From: Phoronis australis
Lineage: Eukaryota > Phoronida > Phoronidae
NCBI GenBank assembly: GCA_002633005.1
Contig: NMRA01000204.1
Location: 192,260 to 256,259 of the forward strand
Direction: 5' to 3'
DNA: 64,000 nt
In this document: in pieces, positions 47,324 to 58,340 of the stretch
Numbering within the stretch: position 1 is the stretch's first letter
How the letters are laid out: each line of letters begins with the position of its first letter
Program-made: the position numbers and the translations under genes
Notes under the pieces: generated by a model
Told to the model about the DNA's origin: nothing
Database searches by the model: none
Seen by the model: the letters and a program-made list of their open reading frames with translations, nothing else

Positions 47324-47379
47324 GTTATTCAATGAAACAATTGTATGAAAGAAAGTCGGCTTCCAAAATACACAGATAT
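47324..47379 (+). CDS. Candidate exon YSMKQLYERKSASKIHRY of an unknown gene
   Basis: The acceptor is TTGTTGTTCATTTACAG and the donor GTAAAG starts at 47380. It takes two bases to complete the first codon and ends in phase 0, compatible with 43845-43907 before it and 57491-57555 after it. Not recognised. Confidence 0.4.
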
Positions 47380-47520
47380 GTAAAGGCAGTATGAGATGTT
47401 TGGCGGGATTTCGTTTTGTCTACACAAAACATGATTTTTACTATTTTTTAAGGAAAGAATCTTAAAAGCAAGAACGTGGACAAATTGAAACAGAACGCTT
47501 ATAGTGCTAAAGTAACAAAT

Positions 47521-47827
47521 ATTGGAACAAGATATTAACAAATATTAACCAGTTACTGCCCGCCGTTGATCTTTAAAAATTGATCTTTATTTTGCAAAAG
47601 CTTCTAAAGCTGCTTTAACAAGATAGACAGTTGTCACTGTGTTGATGCAACTAATGCTCTACTTTAAGTCGCATTTACACAACATTAGATCGCAAACTGG
47701 ATCAGCACGAGTCACTTACACTAAGACTGTCTGCACATGCTCACATAAACAGTAGCGAATGTCCAAAGCACGTGGAATGCCAGCTGATCAACGGAATACA
47801 TGCTATTGGACAAGCACATTGAAAGAC
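47521..47827. repeat. Left copy of a second near-identical duplication
   Basis: Matches 47857-48163 with about two differences in 307 bp. Confidence 0.85.
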
Positions 47828-47828
47828 N
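47828..47828. other. Single-N join
   Basis: The N directly follows the left copy and precedes a MITE end and the right copy. Confidence 0.9.
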
Positions 47829-47856
47829 CCTTGTGATATCCTAGATCCGCCACTGT
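47829..47856. mobile_element. Right end of a CAGYGGHGGATC-type MITE
   Basis: CCTAGATCCGCCACTG is the right terminus of the family seen at 14810-14967. It abuts the duplicated segment in this copy only. Confidence 0.6.
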
Positions 47857-48330
47857 ATTGGAACAAGATATTAACAAATATTAACTAGTTACTGCCCGCC
47901 GTTGATCTTTAAAAATTGATCTTTATTTTGCAAAAGCTTCTAAAGCTGCTTTAACAAGATAGACAGTTGTCACTGTGTTGATGCAACTAATGCTCCACTT
48001 TAAGTCGCATTTACACAACATTAGATCGCAAACTGGATCAGCACGAGTCACTTACACTAAGACTGTCTGCACATGCTCACATAAACAGTAGCGAATGTCC
48101 AAAGCACGTGGAATGCCAGCTGATCAACGGAATACATGCTATTGGACAAGCACATTGAAAGACGATTCTTTTTCGTCCTGCCCCAGTTGTGTTTAGACGT
48201 GTAGTTTACTCTGGAGCAACTCGTTTTATCTATCAAACAAATGTTGAAAACTGGCCGCCGCGGTGTCACTCGCTCCGGTTCCGTGTCAGTTGTGTTTACG
48301 CACACACTTGCACCGGAGCAGCTGTAGCCG
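47857..48330 (+). repeat. Right copy of the second duplication, running into dispersed repeat B
   Basis: 47857-48163 duplicates 47521-47827. From 48002 on it is repeat B, with the GC-rich part at 48160-48330 that is missing from the left copy because of the join. Confidence 0.8.
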
Positions 48331-48334
48331 CGCC

Positions 48335-50180
48335 AGGTCAGCTGTCTCTCATGCAAATGCGGCTTACCATTTCTATGAATGCCCATAATTTCTAAAACAG
48401 TCTTCACTGTTTGCTATAGTACAGAGCTAAAAGAATTTATATTGTGCTACTTATCATTTATAAAATTAATATAATTTAACTTGTCGGCTATAATGTGTTG
48501 TAAATGTGTGTCATTTTACTCTACATATTCTTCAGGTATGGAATACCTGTCAAATTTCCACAATTGATTGCAGCATGCTCGTGATCCAGTAAACTAAATC
48601 AAATTACCTACATTTGTTTTTCTTAGATTCAAATTGAACAGAGTGAGACGAACTAATTAGTGCATTTGATAATTTATTACAAATGCAGCTTCATGTTCAT
48701 TTTGAAATGCATGTTTGTCCATTGAAAACATTATTGACTTTTGTGACGTGGCTGTACATCTGTTGTGCAATCATTGCATAATGACTGTTGGATAGCTTCA
48801 GGTACAGTGCTTGCCAAAAGTATGCAGACAAAACCACACGGAATTGCTCTTCGTAGCAACTGGACGGTAGTTGAAATCATCTGAGTAGCCTTTCCTGATG
48901 ACTGAGAATGAAGGGAAATTAACAGGAAATTTTACAGTGACGTGGCTAAGCTGTTCTGTTATTAGAATTGTGTCGTCATAATGATTACCACTCATTTTTG
49001 CTGTTAACAGGACTTGCCGTCATAATGGGGAAATGGTATTTTGTCTGATAACTTTTGTCAAGTACTGTACATGCTCAACATGACAGCCAGGCTTTGGAAT
49101 GAGTTTGTAGAACACTTAGCTTTGCTGCCTGTGCCGTGCTAGCAGTGTGCAATCTTTGAAAGAGGAATTAGCTGGCCTAGTGCATCAATAATTGTCTAGT
49201 TATCACCCTACAGTTTAATGCAGACAAGGGATACAATATGTGTGATTCTCCTGGGGGAGTCCCAGCTGACAGTGCTGCCCTCTGTGACCTGGCATGAATG
49301 AATGGTTTATTTCTATTACATTGTATTAGATTATGAGACTAAGTCTGCTCATTCACTAATTGCTTGCAAATCTCACTAAGGGAGATATTAGGTCTAATGC
49401 AATGACGCTGCTTTAAATGCCAGGAAAATCGTAGGGCTTCAACCATAATGATATGCTTGCAATATTGTGCACAGTGAATCTCCCTTTTAGCCTGTAACTA
49501 AGTCTATAATGTCCTTCAGAAAGCGTTGTGCTCAGTTATGGACCATATGGCTTGATGTCTCCACTTTCTTGGTGCTGGATTAGAACAAAACCAATGATGC
49601 TATCAGTTCCTGTATTTTAATGGAAGTGTTATAATTCGCAATAGAAAATTACTTAATCCATTTAAAACTGGTTTAAAGTTACCTGCCTTCTGTCACAAAA
49701 ACTAGATTGTGATTTAGATCATTTGTCATTAGGAAACTATTTTAAATTTGTTTCTTAATCAAATAAATACATGCCTGGAGAGTGGGGGGGGTCATTTAAC
49801 AGGTAAATCTTTGTTAAAAAGGAATTGCTGGGGATTCTGTCGACAGCAAAGGGCACACCCCTTGCCACAAGCAGATAAAGACATGCCCGAGTTAAATTAA
49901 CATGTGAATCTTTGTTAGAAAGTAGTGTGACTGGCGGAGAAGGGCCGGGGGTGGGGGGGGGCATTTTAGGCTTGGAGGGTAACTAGTGGGCATAGTGGCC
50001 TAGAATTTTTCAGACAGTTATAAATCATGGGTGTGGTTCACACACAATAGGCTTTTTGAAATTGATTTGCATTAAGTCAGTGAAGGTAGTTCTTTGTGAA
50101 CCCTGTCCCAGTTGGAGGTAAATAAACACAGCTAAAGAAAAGGTTTACGGTCCTGGCGAGTCTCCCCCCCATGGAGACCG
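48335..50180. other. Stretch without recognised gene
   Basis: G-rich runs at 49785 and 49950 flank two related words (AATCTTTGTTA.AAAG at 49806 and 49908). No exon-like segment noted. Confidence 0.4.
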
Positions 50181-50186
50181 TTAGGA

Positions 50187-50335
50187 TAGAGTTCAGTGCA
50201 CTCGAGGACCTACACTAAGACCTCATTAAAGTCTGGGCTAAATCACATGTTTTTTAAACTACTCAACAATGTCTCACATAATCTTGTCTTGTTTTTTAGC
50301 GAAGTACTAGCATTACTTGACTCTACCCAGGCTTT
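50187..50335. mobile_element. Diverged relative of the 35369 hairpin element
   Basis: Shares TCACATAAT, GTCTTG and TTTTTTAGCGAAGTACTAGC with 35440-35490. Its ends are a poorer inverted pair. The right end runs into an open frame EVLALLDSTQALQVRLSFYA. Confidence 0.5.
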
Positions 50336-50639
50336 GCAAGTGCGCTTGTCATTTTATGCTGTCATTTTTCCAAGCCCACAAATCATCTTTGATCTAAGTA
50401 ATGAGCATGTTGAGCTGAGTTTTGTTATAGCAAGTCAGGTCTTAGTCTAAAGTTGATTTCTCTGTTTGAGCAAGAGAATGTGGCTTCAGTTTTTACTATT
50501 TAATTTTTTTGAAAATGCGTATTTTTGTAATCTGTAAATGATCTGAGATGGTATTATAAAGTGTCACTAAGAGTATATCAGTTTTTATTGAGAAAGTTAA
50601 CCTTGCAAGTGTGAACTTTGTCAGTTTAGACATTGCTAT

Positions 50640-50705
50640 AGTACATAATCAGAACACCAGGTGGTGCTCTGCATCTGAACTTTTAATATGCATTTGGGAT
50701 AATTT
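50640..50705 (+). repeat. Short dispersed repeat with CACCAGGTGGTGC, copy 1
   Basis: ATCAGAACACCAGGTGGTGC followed by TTTGGATAAT-like sequence recurs at 52370-52440. Confidence 0.6.
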
Positions 50706-50789
50706 ACTGCTCAGACTTGTAGTGTCTTGTTTATAAATAATTTCTGAACCATGCTGTAAATCACATTCAGTTATTTTTTTATTGGCATT

Positions 50790-50930
50790 ACCATCTGTAT
50801 ATCTTAAAACCCATACAGGATTGCTGTGAATTTTGGCAAGTTAACATGAACGTGACACGCGGTCACAACTACTGTGGGGCAGTTCTGTCTGTGTCCCCTT
50901 GTGGCAATTGTAGTTCTTAATATATCTTTG
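50790..50930 (+). repeat. Modular 144-bp repeat family, block 7 (one module)
   Basis: Contains TATATCTTAAAACCCATACA, GTGAATTTTGGCAAGTT and the closing GTCCCCTTGTGGCAATT box. Confidence 0.6.
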
Positions 50931-50979
50931 GTTGGTTTGGGTGATACTTTTACGCAGATTACACACACAAACCCTGCAG

Positions 50980-51545
50980 TATTTTTAATCTGTGTAAAAG
51001 GTATGGAATCCAGTGTAAAAAGGCATGTAATCGATGTAGAAAGCTAGTTACCGTGATAGCGTGTAAACCATGGCAACCATGTACACATATGATACGCTAG
51101 AGTGTAAACAAAAGTCAAAGTATGACATGCCGTGTCATGAACGTGTAAAAAACTGCAACACTAATGCGTAAAGGGTGGAAACCGTCACGGTGTCAAAATA
51201 TGACACATAACGTGACAAACATGTAAAAAATTCTCAAGCTCGTGGGTAAAGTGCAACAACCATGTCAACATATGCCTGTTACAAGGGTGTAAAGTGTCAT
51301 GCTCATCTGTAAAGCATGGCAACCATGTCAAAAAACTGTCACGGCTGACAACATGTCCTCGCAACCATGACAAAATACCCGGTATGACACACAAACATGA
51401 GCGTGGCAAATGTGTAAAAATTCCCATTTTAGCATGTTAGGCATGGCAACCGTGTAAAAATAGTACACAATATCATGCCAATAAGTGAGAAATGTTATTC
51501 TCCCTAGATTGAAGAACGTGGCAACTGTGTAAAAATACCACATTT
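50980..51545. repeat. Degenerate array of GTGTAAA / GGCAACCATGT / TGACACA words
   Basis: About twenty GTGTAAA-like words, alternating with GCATGGCAACCATG and CGTGTCA words, occur at irregular 15-35 bp spacing. No long exact period and no coding frame is apparent. The words resemble the hairpin cluster at 54629-54768. Confidence 0.65.
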
Positions 51546-51549
51546 ATTC

Positions 51550-52885
51550 TGGTAATCAAATTGTAGAGATGAAATGTATGTTTAGAAACCCTTCAAAAAG
51601 ACACACCTTTAATAAGCTTGGCAATCCTGAAAAGACTGCTAGCAGGTAATCCTCCAATGTGAATGACTAAACATGTTCAATTAAAAACATCACAGAATTT
51701 GCTACAAAGATTTTATGTGCTGTCTTTTCAAATGTCCACCTACTGAGTTAGAGTTGGTTTGGCTGTGAGAGAGTGGAGTTGTGTAAGGAGACCCTTTATA
51801 AAGCATGGTCTTTGAGTGTGATACAGCCCAAGCACAAACTATTCCTCAAGTGAGTTGTATTGTCACAGAAAACATGAAGGTCAGAGTAGAAATTGTTGAG
51901 TGTCCAGGTGATAATAAAGTCAGAATGTCCATCCACTCTTTTATCCTCTCATCTTCAGTTTTTGAATTTAATTCACACCTGGAGCTGTTTCCAATACCAA
52001 TGCACACTACAGGTTAAACATTGTACTCTGAAAAATATTAGATTTATAGTTAAGATTCAATTCGGAAGAAAAGAAAATCAAAGCAATTTTTTGATAGCCC
52101 GAGACAATACGCCCGCAATATTGACAGTGCTTTGAATTTTACATACATGTAATGTTATCATATTTTGATTGCTGACATTTGTTGCCTTGCTTGTACATCT
52201 TCAGTTGTATAAATGAAATGCCTTTATAGTTTCAAGTGGGCTAAATCAAGAATGTAGGTTTATTGCTGCAGAGTGTATTATAAGCATGTAAGTACCCCCT
52301 AAGTGGGCACGTAAGTGTTTTGGTGACAAAATCAGCCCTGCATGGGATTGTAAGTAACTGTAGACACTGTTCTAGTACATCATCAGAACACCAGGTGGTG
52401 CACTATGTACTGTTAATGTGTGCTTTGGATAATAGAGATATGAAGTGGCATTGTCTTGCTGGTTCCCTGTGTGTCTGCTAAGAGGAAGGGGGCACACAGG
52501 TATCATTTAATTTTCCTCAGGAAACACTTTTGTACCACTGTTTCTGATTGGCTGGTCAAATTGTAGCACTTTATAATGTAGAGGAGCCAGCATGACTGAT
52601 GAAGGAATGTGGAATGATATAGTTTGTGGTCTGTTGTACAGAGAATTCTGTGCTTATATAAATTGGGATATGTTCAGGAAAAGTTGTGGTTGTGCCATTC
52701 GGCATAGCCCATTGGCATTATAGCTATAGTGTCTTTTTTGGCTACTGATGTCAAGGTCATAAACTGCTCAGCTAGGTCGCAGATAACTGTTCTTGATCTT
52801 TCTGCCGTTAGTGACATGGTAGAGGGAAAACTTAGTTTGCAAAGATGTTGACAAGGATAAAATTCGTTAATAGTCTACCATTTTT
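51550..52885. other. Stretch without recognised gene
   Basis: Contains the second CACCAGGTGGTGC repeat (52370-52440). A 39-bp exon-like piece near 51862 is judged weak. Confidence 0.4.
52370..52440 (+). repeat. Short dispersed repeat with CACCAGGTGGTGC, copy 2
   Basis: Pair of 50640-50705, same orientation. Confidence 0.6.
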
Positions 52886-52889
52886 ATGC

Positions 52890-53420
52890 GCCCACATATT
52901 TATATTGTTTTCTAGTCTGTTTTGGTGTCCGCCCTCTGTCAGCCAAACCACTCTAGTAGGATGAGTGTGAAAATTGGCTTATATGCTCTTAGTCAGTGAA
53001 GAGGACGGTCCATGAGGCCTGTGCACGTCTGATGCACCGCAAATGACATCAGACCACCTGCACTGTTTTTTTTTTTGAAGAGGACGGTTGACAATGATTT
53101 TCCGACTTTAATTGCTGTGGCGCCTTCCTTAGTGTATCTCCTAAGCCCTCTGCAGGATCTGTATTAATTTTAGCAAGTGTATTTATAAAGTTAACAACAG
53201 AAAACGACAGCTTTCAGACGGATTAGATGAACACTCTGTCCCCTAGTGGCAATTTTATTTTTTCCGTTTCCTCTGTTGTTTCCCTAAATTTCCTTGAAGG
53301 ATTTTTATGAAGTGTGGTAAATAGCTTTCTGTCAAAAATGGTGATATTTTCCCGTTTTTTGATGGATGTTAAGTATTTTGCACCATCTGGTGGCCATTTT
53401 TATGATACAAATAAACACCC
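52890..53420 (+). repeat. Modular 144-bp repeat family, block 8
   Basis: Carries AGCCAAACCACTCTAGTAGG, AAAATTGGCTTATATG, then an inserted short repeat (53018-53070) and further modules. Boxes CTGTCCCCTAGTGG (53236-53249) and GCACCATCTGGTGG (53380-53393) each fit 13 of 14 CTCF-consensus positions. Confidence 0.7.
53018..53070 (+). repeat. Short dispersed repeat, copy 2 (pair with 7003-7055)
   Basis: Inserted within the module repeat at GAAGAGGACGGT, which appears on both sides (53000 and 53078), like a target duplication. Confidence 0.5.
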
Positions 53421-53424
53421 CTAG

Positions 53425-54625
53425 AAGCACACTGTTTGCAGTGCATTCGTGGGCGCATTTCAATTTCAACGCTCCACGTTCAAGCTGCTCTTGTCTTTGT
53501 TGTAAAGCTGCCGAGGTTACGTCAACTAGTGATAAATCGTGTGCTGCTGAATGATACCTGCGTGTCACCTGCCTTATAGTCACATGAACCCACAACAATG
53601 TTTTGTTTAGAAAATTTTATTCAAGTGAGTGTTTAACCTACCAAAAGTAGGTCAACGTTCGTGAGATAAATTTTCCCCACATGAAACAAAATATTTGTGC
53701 TAATATTTAACGCAGTAGCTGACGTTTTTTTGGGGGAAACGCATTATGCAGGTGAATTATTTTGTGCTCGCTCTTGATGTAGGCAAGCAGCTGTTATTGA
53801 TGACGCTTCTTTGACATTTATAACAAGTTTCGTAGAAGACATGAAAAGAATAATAACCTGTGAAAATACATGTTCTTATTAAGTGCTGAACTTATCTAGA
53901 TAATAACTTCCTCAGTAAATTGAAACGTAGCATGCTCACATGTCAGACAAAATAACTGGGACTCTAAACCGCTATCAATGATTTCGTAATTCAGGTTCAA
54001 TTTATCCTCATCTAACAGAAACACCAGCAATCAAAATCTCTTCAAAAAAATTTGAAAATATTTAAGGAGAGTAATTGACCTCATAAAATGTTTTACAGTC
54101 ATTAAAAATCTAACATGCTTTACCGTTGGCTGTAAACTTTTAAATATTACATTTAAAATCTCTTTTTAAGATAAGTTCCATGTACTTAAGTATAGCTAAT
54201 GTTCGATGTAATCTAAGACACATTTTCCCCTGGGTCATAGATTATGATAATAAGTGCATTTTTTGCAAATCTACCCAAGTGCTATAAGTCTTTTGTGGCA
54301 TCAAAAATCGAAGGGCCTGAAAATGGCCGATCAAGATTTCCCATGTACTGTAGCTGAAGTTGTCTCAAATAGCATTGCACATTTGGCACATAAAAATACG
54401 TTAAAGAATTACCAAGTGGTAATCATGAAAAATACAGGAGCTTTACTTTGAAAACAATCCCCAATTTTTGTTATTAACCTAGTTGTAAATAAATACAATA
54501 AATACAAACGTTTTGATCCTTTTAAAACTTAATTCTGTTCAGATTATCAGAAGGTCCTTTCACATTATGCATTGTTACAGTAGGTTTCTGTCAATTATTT
54601 GTTAACCTCATCCCTGTTGACAAAC
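53425..54625. other. Stretch without recognised gene
   Basis: AT-rich. The open frame at 54254-54451 (MADQDFPCTVAEVVSNSIAH) is protein-like but has no exon borders or match. Confidence 0.4.
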
Positions 54626-54628
54626 TGG

Positions 54629-54768
54629 GTGTGTAAAATTTTACACGTTTGACACGCTAACGTGTCATGTTTTTACACGTTAGCGTGGCAATTTTGACAC
54701 GTATTACACGTTTTTTACACGTTTGACACGCTCAAAAGCGTGTCAAACGTGTGAAATTCTCACCCGGG
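54629..54768. repeat. Nested hairpin cluster of ACACGTTTGACACGCT words
   Basis: The perfect hairpin at 54717-54752 has a 16-bp stem ACACGTTTGACACGCT and a 4-base loop. A second at 54653-54687 has a 13-bp stem CACGCTAACGTGT and a 9-base loop. The ends GGGTG and CACCC are also inverted, so the whole 140 bp can fold back. Confidence 0.85.
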
Positions 54769-55179
54769 AAGTTTGATCCTGCATTTCCCGGATTCTTCAA
54801 TGAACCACTACACAAACTTATACAAAAACTAATAAGCTTCAGTTGTCTTCAATAGCATCAGAGACATGTTTTTATTTATTTCAAATATTCATGGCAGTAA
54901 GGCCCATTAAAGTACTGTTTCTGACAAAAAATACTAAGGGGGCAGTCAGTTGCAAACTTTTGTTTATACATTGATTTCTTGCAAATCTTACAGCTTAGAA
55001 CCCAGGTGGTATTAGTTTGAAAATACCTTCGATACCTGTTGGCAATTCAAGCCTTCCACTGCTTTGATGTCCCTTCAAGGGTTAGCAGATTCGCACACTT
55101 ATTGCATGATTTGACCTCATTCTTGTTAAAATAATTACATAAACATTTTGATACGAGAAACCACATTTTTAATTTTTAT

Positions 55180-56050
55180 CGACATTACCATCCGGTGTCT
55201 GTTCAGCAACAGTCTGGAATCCGTGTCCGTATCTCCTAAGTCCAATTTTAGTATTTCATGAATGTGACAACAAAGGGTGGCTTTTGATGGATCCATCTTT
55301 TCATGTGCCCACTGTGGCAATTTTTAGTTTTTATGTTTGCCCCTGGTATCGTAGAAGTTCCTTGACTGACTGTTATGAAATTCGGCAAATAGGCATCATT
55401 TAAGGAGAATTTTTTGGATGTATGCAACATATTATGCCCTGCCTTAAGTAGCCACTTTTACTATTTCTGTGTCTGTTTTTTGGCATTTGCACCTTTAACC
55501 ACAAAACTACTTAGCAATTACTATCAAAATTAGAGATGTGTTCCAACTGAAAAAAAGCATGGCTTAATTAGTTTTCAGATTGCACCCTCTTGTGTTATTG
55601 TTTCCTGTCCATGGCTGTATTCCTTAAATCCCTCTCTGGATCTTTATGGAATCAAACTAGTGTATTCTTATGAAAGTCGTAACAGTTCACCACTTTAGGA
55701 TGGATCCCGGCTACTGATGTGCTCCTGAGTTGATTTTTTTATTTTTAGACTGTTCTCAGCATCTTTCGTGTCTTTCAGTTTAACAAATAGATTTGTATTA
55801 ACGAGACAAAGACACCTACCTAGTTTCAGAGAGATTTCGGGTATTCTTAGCCACTTAGTGGCCATTTGAATTAATTTTGATTTTGTTTTTTTTTGGCATC
55901 TGCTTCTCTAACTACCAAACAGGTCAAATGATCATTAGTGTACAAGTTAGTGTATAATCTTTGAATGAGTCCAAGCTCTGTGGCACCCTCTAATGGCATT
56001 AGGAGCATATTGTTAGCGTGTTGTTCTAGGCACATTTATCTCTCTTCGAG
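55180..56050 (+). repeat. Modular 144-bp repeat family, block 9
   Basis: Leader CCGTGTCCGTATCTCCTAAG, cores TATTTCATGAATGTGACAAC, TTATGAAATTCGGCAAATAG and ATCAAAATTAGAGATGTGTT. Closing boxes are strongly diverged (TTAGCCACTTAGTGGCC). Confidence 0.7.
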
Positions 56051-56054
56051 TTTT

Positions 56055-57485
56055 GATGTTCTTGCCTATGACCTTTGATGACCCTTACCAGCCTGAAATA
56101 TTACTATTTTTCAGAAACTAATTCTTCCCATATTTCCCAAGTTGTAAAATGTTTGCAGTTTGCCTGGTAGAAGAAATAGTTTCAGAATCACTAGTCAAAA
56201 GAACATTTTGTGTAGTAAGAAAAGTTGACTGAAACTAGACCAGTTTTAACTGATAAAAACAAGCTTTTTTTGGATTGTAAGTTTGATGATGGGAATTAAA
56301 AAAAATTCTTTACTTTACAGTGCCAAGATCATTGGCAAAATTAGATTAAAATTTAACTAATTTTTGCTGTACTGGTTTTGTTCTTACAATGACTTAACAA
56401 AACTGTTTCCTAAAATTGAGGAAACAAGGTATTAATTTTACAAAAAATATTTTGAGACAGTCTGCGTAAAAACCCCCATATAAGCAGACAATCCCTTTGC
56501 TTGTTCACGTACCAGCGTTCTACATGATCTAGCATGGTACCCCTTTTTTGATTTTGAGAAATAAAGAACTCTGTAGAGTATCAGAGGAGCCTACAATGCT
56601 ATATTTTGACAAGTTTAGAGTACTGTGGTAGTACGGTACTTCAGATATGCAATGGTCGAAATATGCACCAATAGTACAGTAATTTTTAAATTTCCTGTAG
56701 TTTACTAACTTGGTATCCTCATGGACACGCTGTGACAGAATTGTGTGAAGTCCAAAATTTTGTATATAAACTTTCTATTTATAGAAAATAATGGTAATTA
56801 ACACTTCATAACTACCATTTAAATTAATGAATTTACTCTCATGTCATGAGAAATTCTTTTTGACTTGTTCATAGATTGTTTAACAGCTCTTTTTGGTGCC
56901 CGATTGATTTGTCTTGCAAAATGTAAACATACCCAGTGTAAATATTTGTGTATCTCACTAGCAAGTTTTCAATTAGACAAATGTCATTGAAACTACCAGT
57001 ATTGACTGAATGTTTTTTCAATTCTCTTCGGGAGATAGGAAATGTTGGATACACAACCTCTGTTTACAGACTTCCTGTGTTGATATTGATGAAACAAGGC
57101 ACTACCCAAACACAATATCTTCTGGACCTTCTCTGCTCATCACAATGACAATAATAGATTTCATCATGAAGAGACATTTAAAGTTGCATTTTACCCATTA
57201 GTTAGTTAAAAATGATAATAAGATGAGGGCTTTTACTCTCATAAAATGGTACCGTTATTAGATTCCGTTTCCATTATTAACAAGAACCTTAAAACCATCA
57301 GCGACTAAAGAAAATGCATGTTTATTGGCTTTGGGCCAACCCTAAAATTGAGAATAAGAAAATGTTGCATCAATGTTGCAAATTCGAAAATGTACACATT
57401 TCCTGTTGGTGAAGGAAATAGAATCACATTCTAACATTAAAAGACCAATTTTCCGAGAGTAAAAGGCATAATTGAATTTTTGTTA
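56055..57485. other. Stretch without recognised gene
   Basis: AT-rich. Contains the weak fourth SYDSEEYY-family relative at 57230-57340 (minus). Confidence 0.4.
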
Positions 57486-57490
57486 TGCAG

Positions 57491-57555
57491 GTTACAGGGC
57501 AAAATCCACCTCTGAGTGAGAGGATGAATAGTTCACCTCTATCTATTTGGCACAT
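57491..57555 (+). CDS. Candidate exon VTGQNPPLSERMNSSPLSIW of an unknown gene
   Basis: The acceptor TTTTTGTTATGCAG ends at 57490 and the donor GTGAAA starts at 57556. Phase 0 in, phase 2 out; joined to 58341 the split codon is Met. An alternative donor GTGAGA lies inside it (57515). Confidence 0.35.
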
Positions 57556-58340
57556 GTGAAAACTTCCATATTCACTTGACTTGCAATCTTAAACTCCCAA
57601 TATGCTGCTCAATATTATATTTTGAGAAATTAGGCTATTTGCCCTTTTAGAGGGTTGGCGCCCTGATCCTTTTAAAGTAAGCAGGAATAAAAGGGACCTA
57701 TTTGCCAGAATTTTTTTTTTGACGATGCCGCACGTATGAGCAGCAAGAACCATATGTGCCACCTATAAAAGTACCCCCCCCCCTCCGTCCTTCGTGTTTT
57801 GACACAATAATTGGGTATTTAAGATGACTGTCATTTCCCATAACACTCTTGAACATTTGATAATTGCCTCTGTAAATTAGTTTGTTTTCTATTATTGTTA
57901 GTGTTCAAGTGTCTTGTGTAGCTTTGTCTGTAAACTAATGGCCCTGTCTTTTGAAGCTAAATGTCTTCTCTTTCATATTTGATGATCAGTGTTTTTAGCT
58001 GCACAAGGGGTAAATATAAGCATAGCTCAAATAGTTTAAACTTTTGACATCTCAGTCAGGTATTTCTCTTGTGGGAAATTTCCGTTTCTGTCTGTATATG
58101 GATAATTTTCGATAATTTTGTTTGAAAAACTAATTCATACTTGACATTGCTTGGCTGAACAAGACAACCTACTTAAAGGTTGCCTGTTTTATCAGGGAGT
58201 TGCCATTCCTAGTGTTTTCATGAACTTGGATCATGTTGCTGCTTATCATTTGGTTCTCAGACTGATATTCATTTTTTCTGTATTCTTCTAGATTTTAGAG
58301 GCTCAGAAACACTTTTATGTTTAAGAATCTACAATTTCAG

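Noticed and set aside
51862-51900. 39-bp exon-like piece NMKVRVEIVECP
   Set aside because: Good borders, but its phase does not fit between the neighbouring candidate exons; too short to stand alone.
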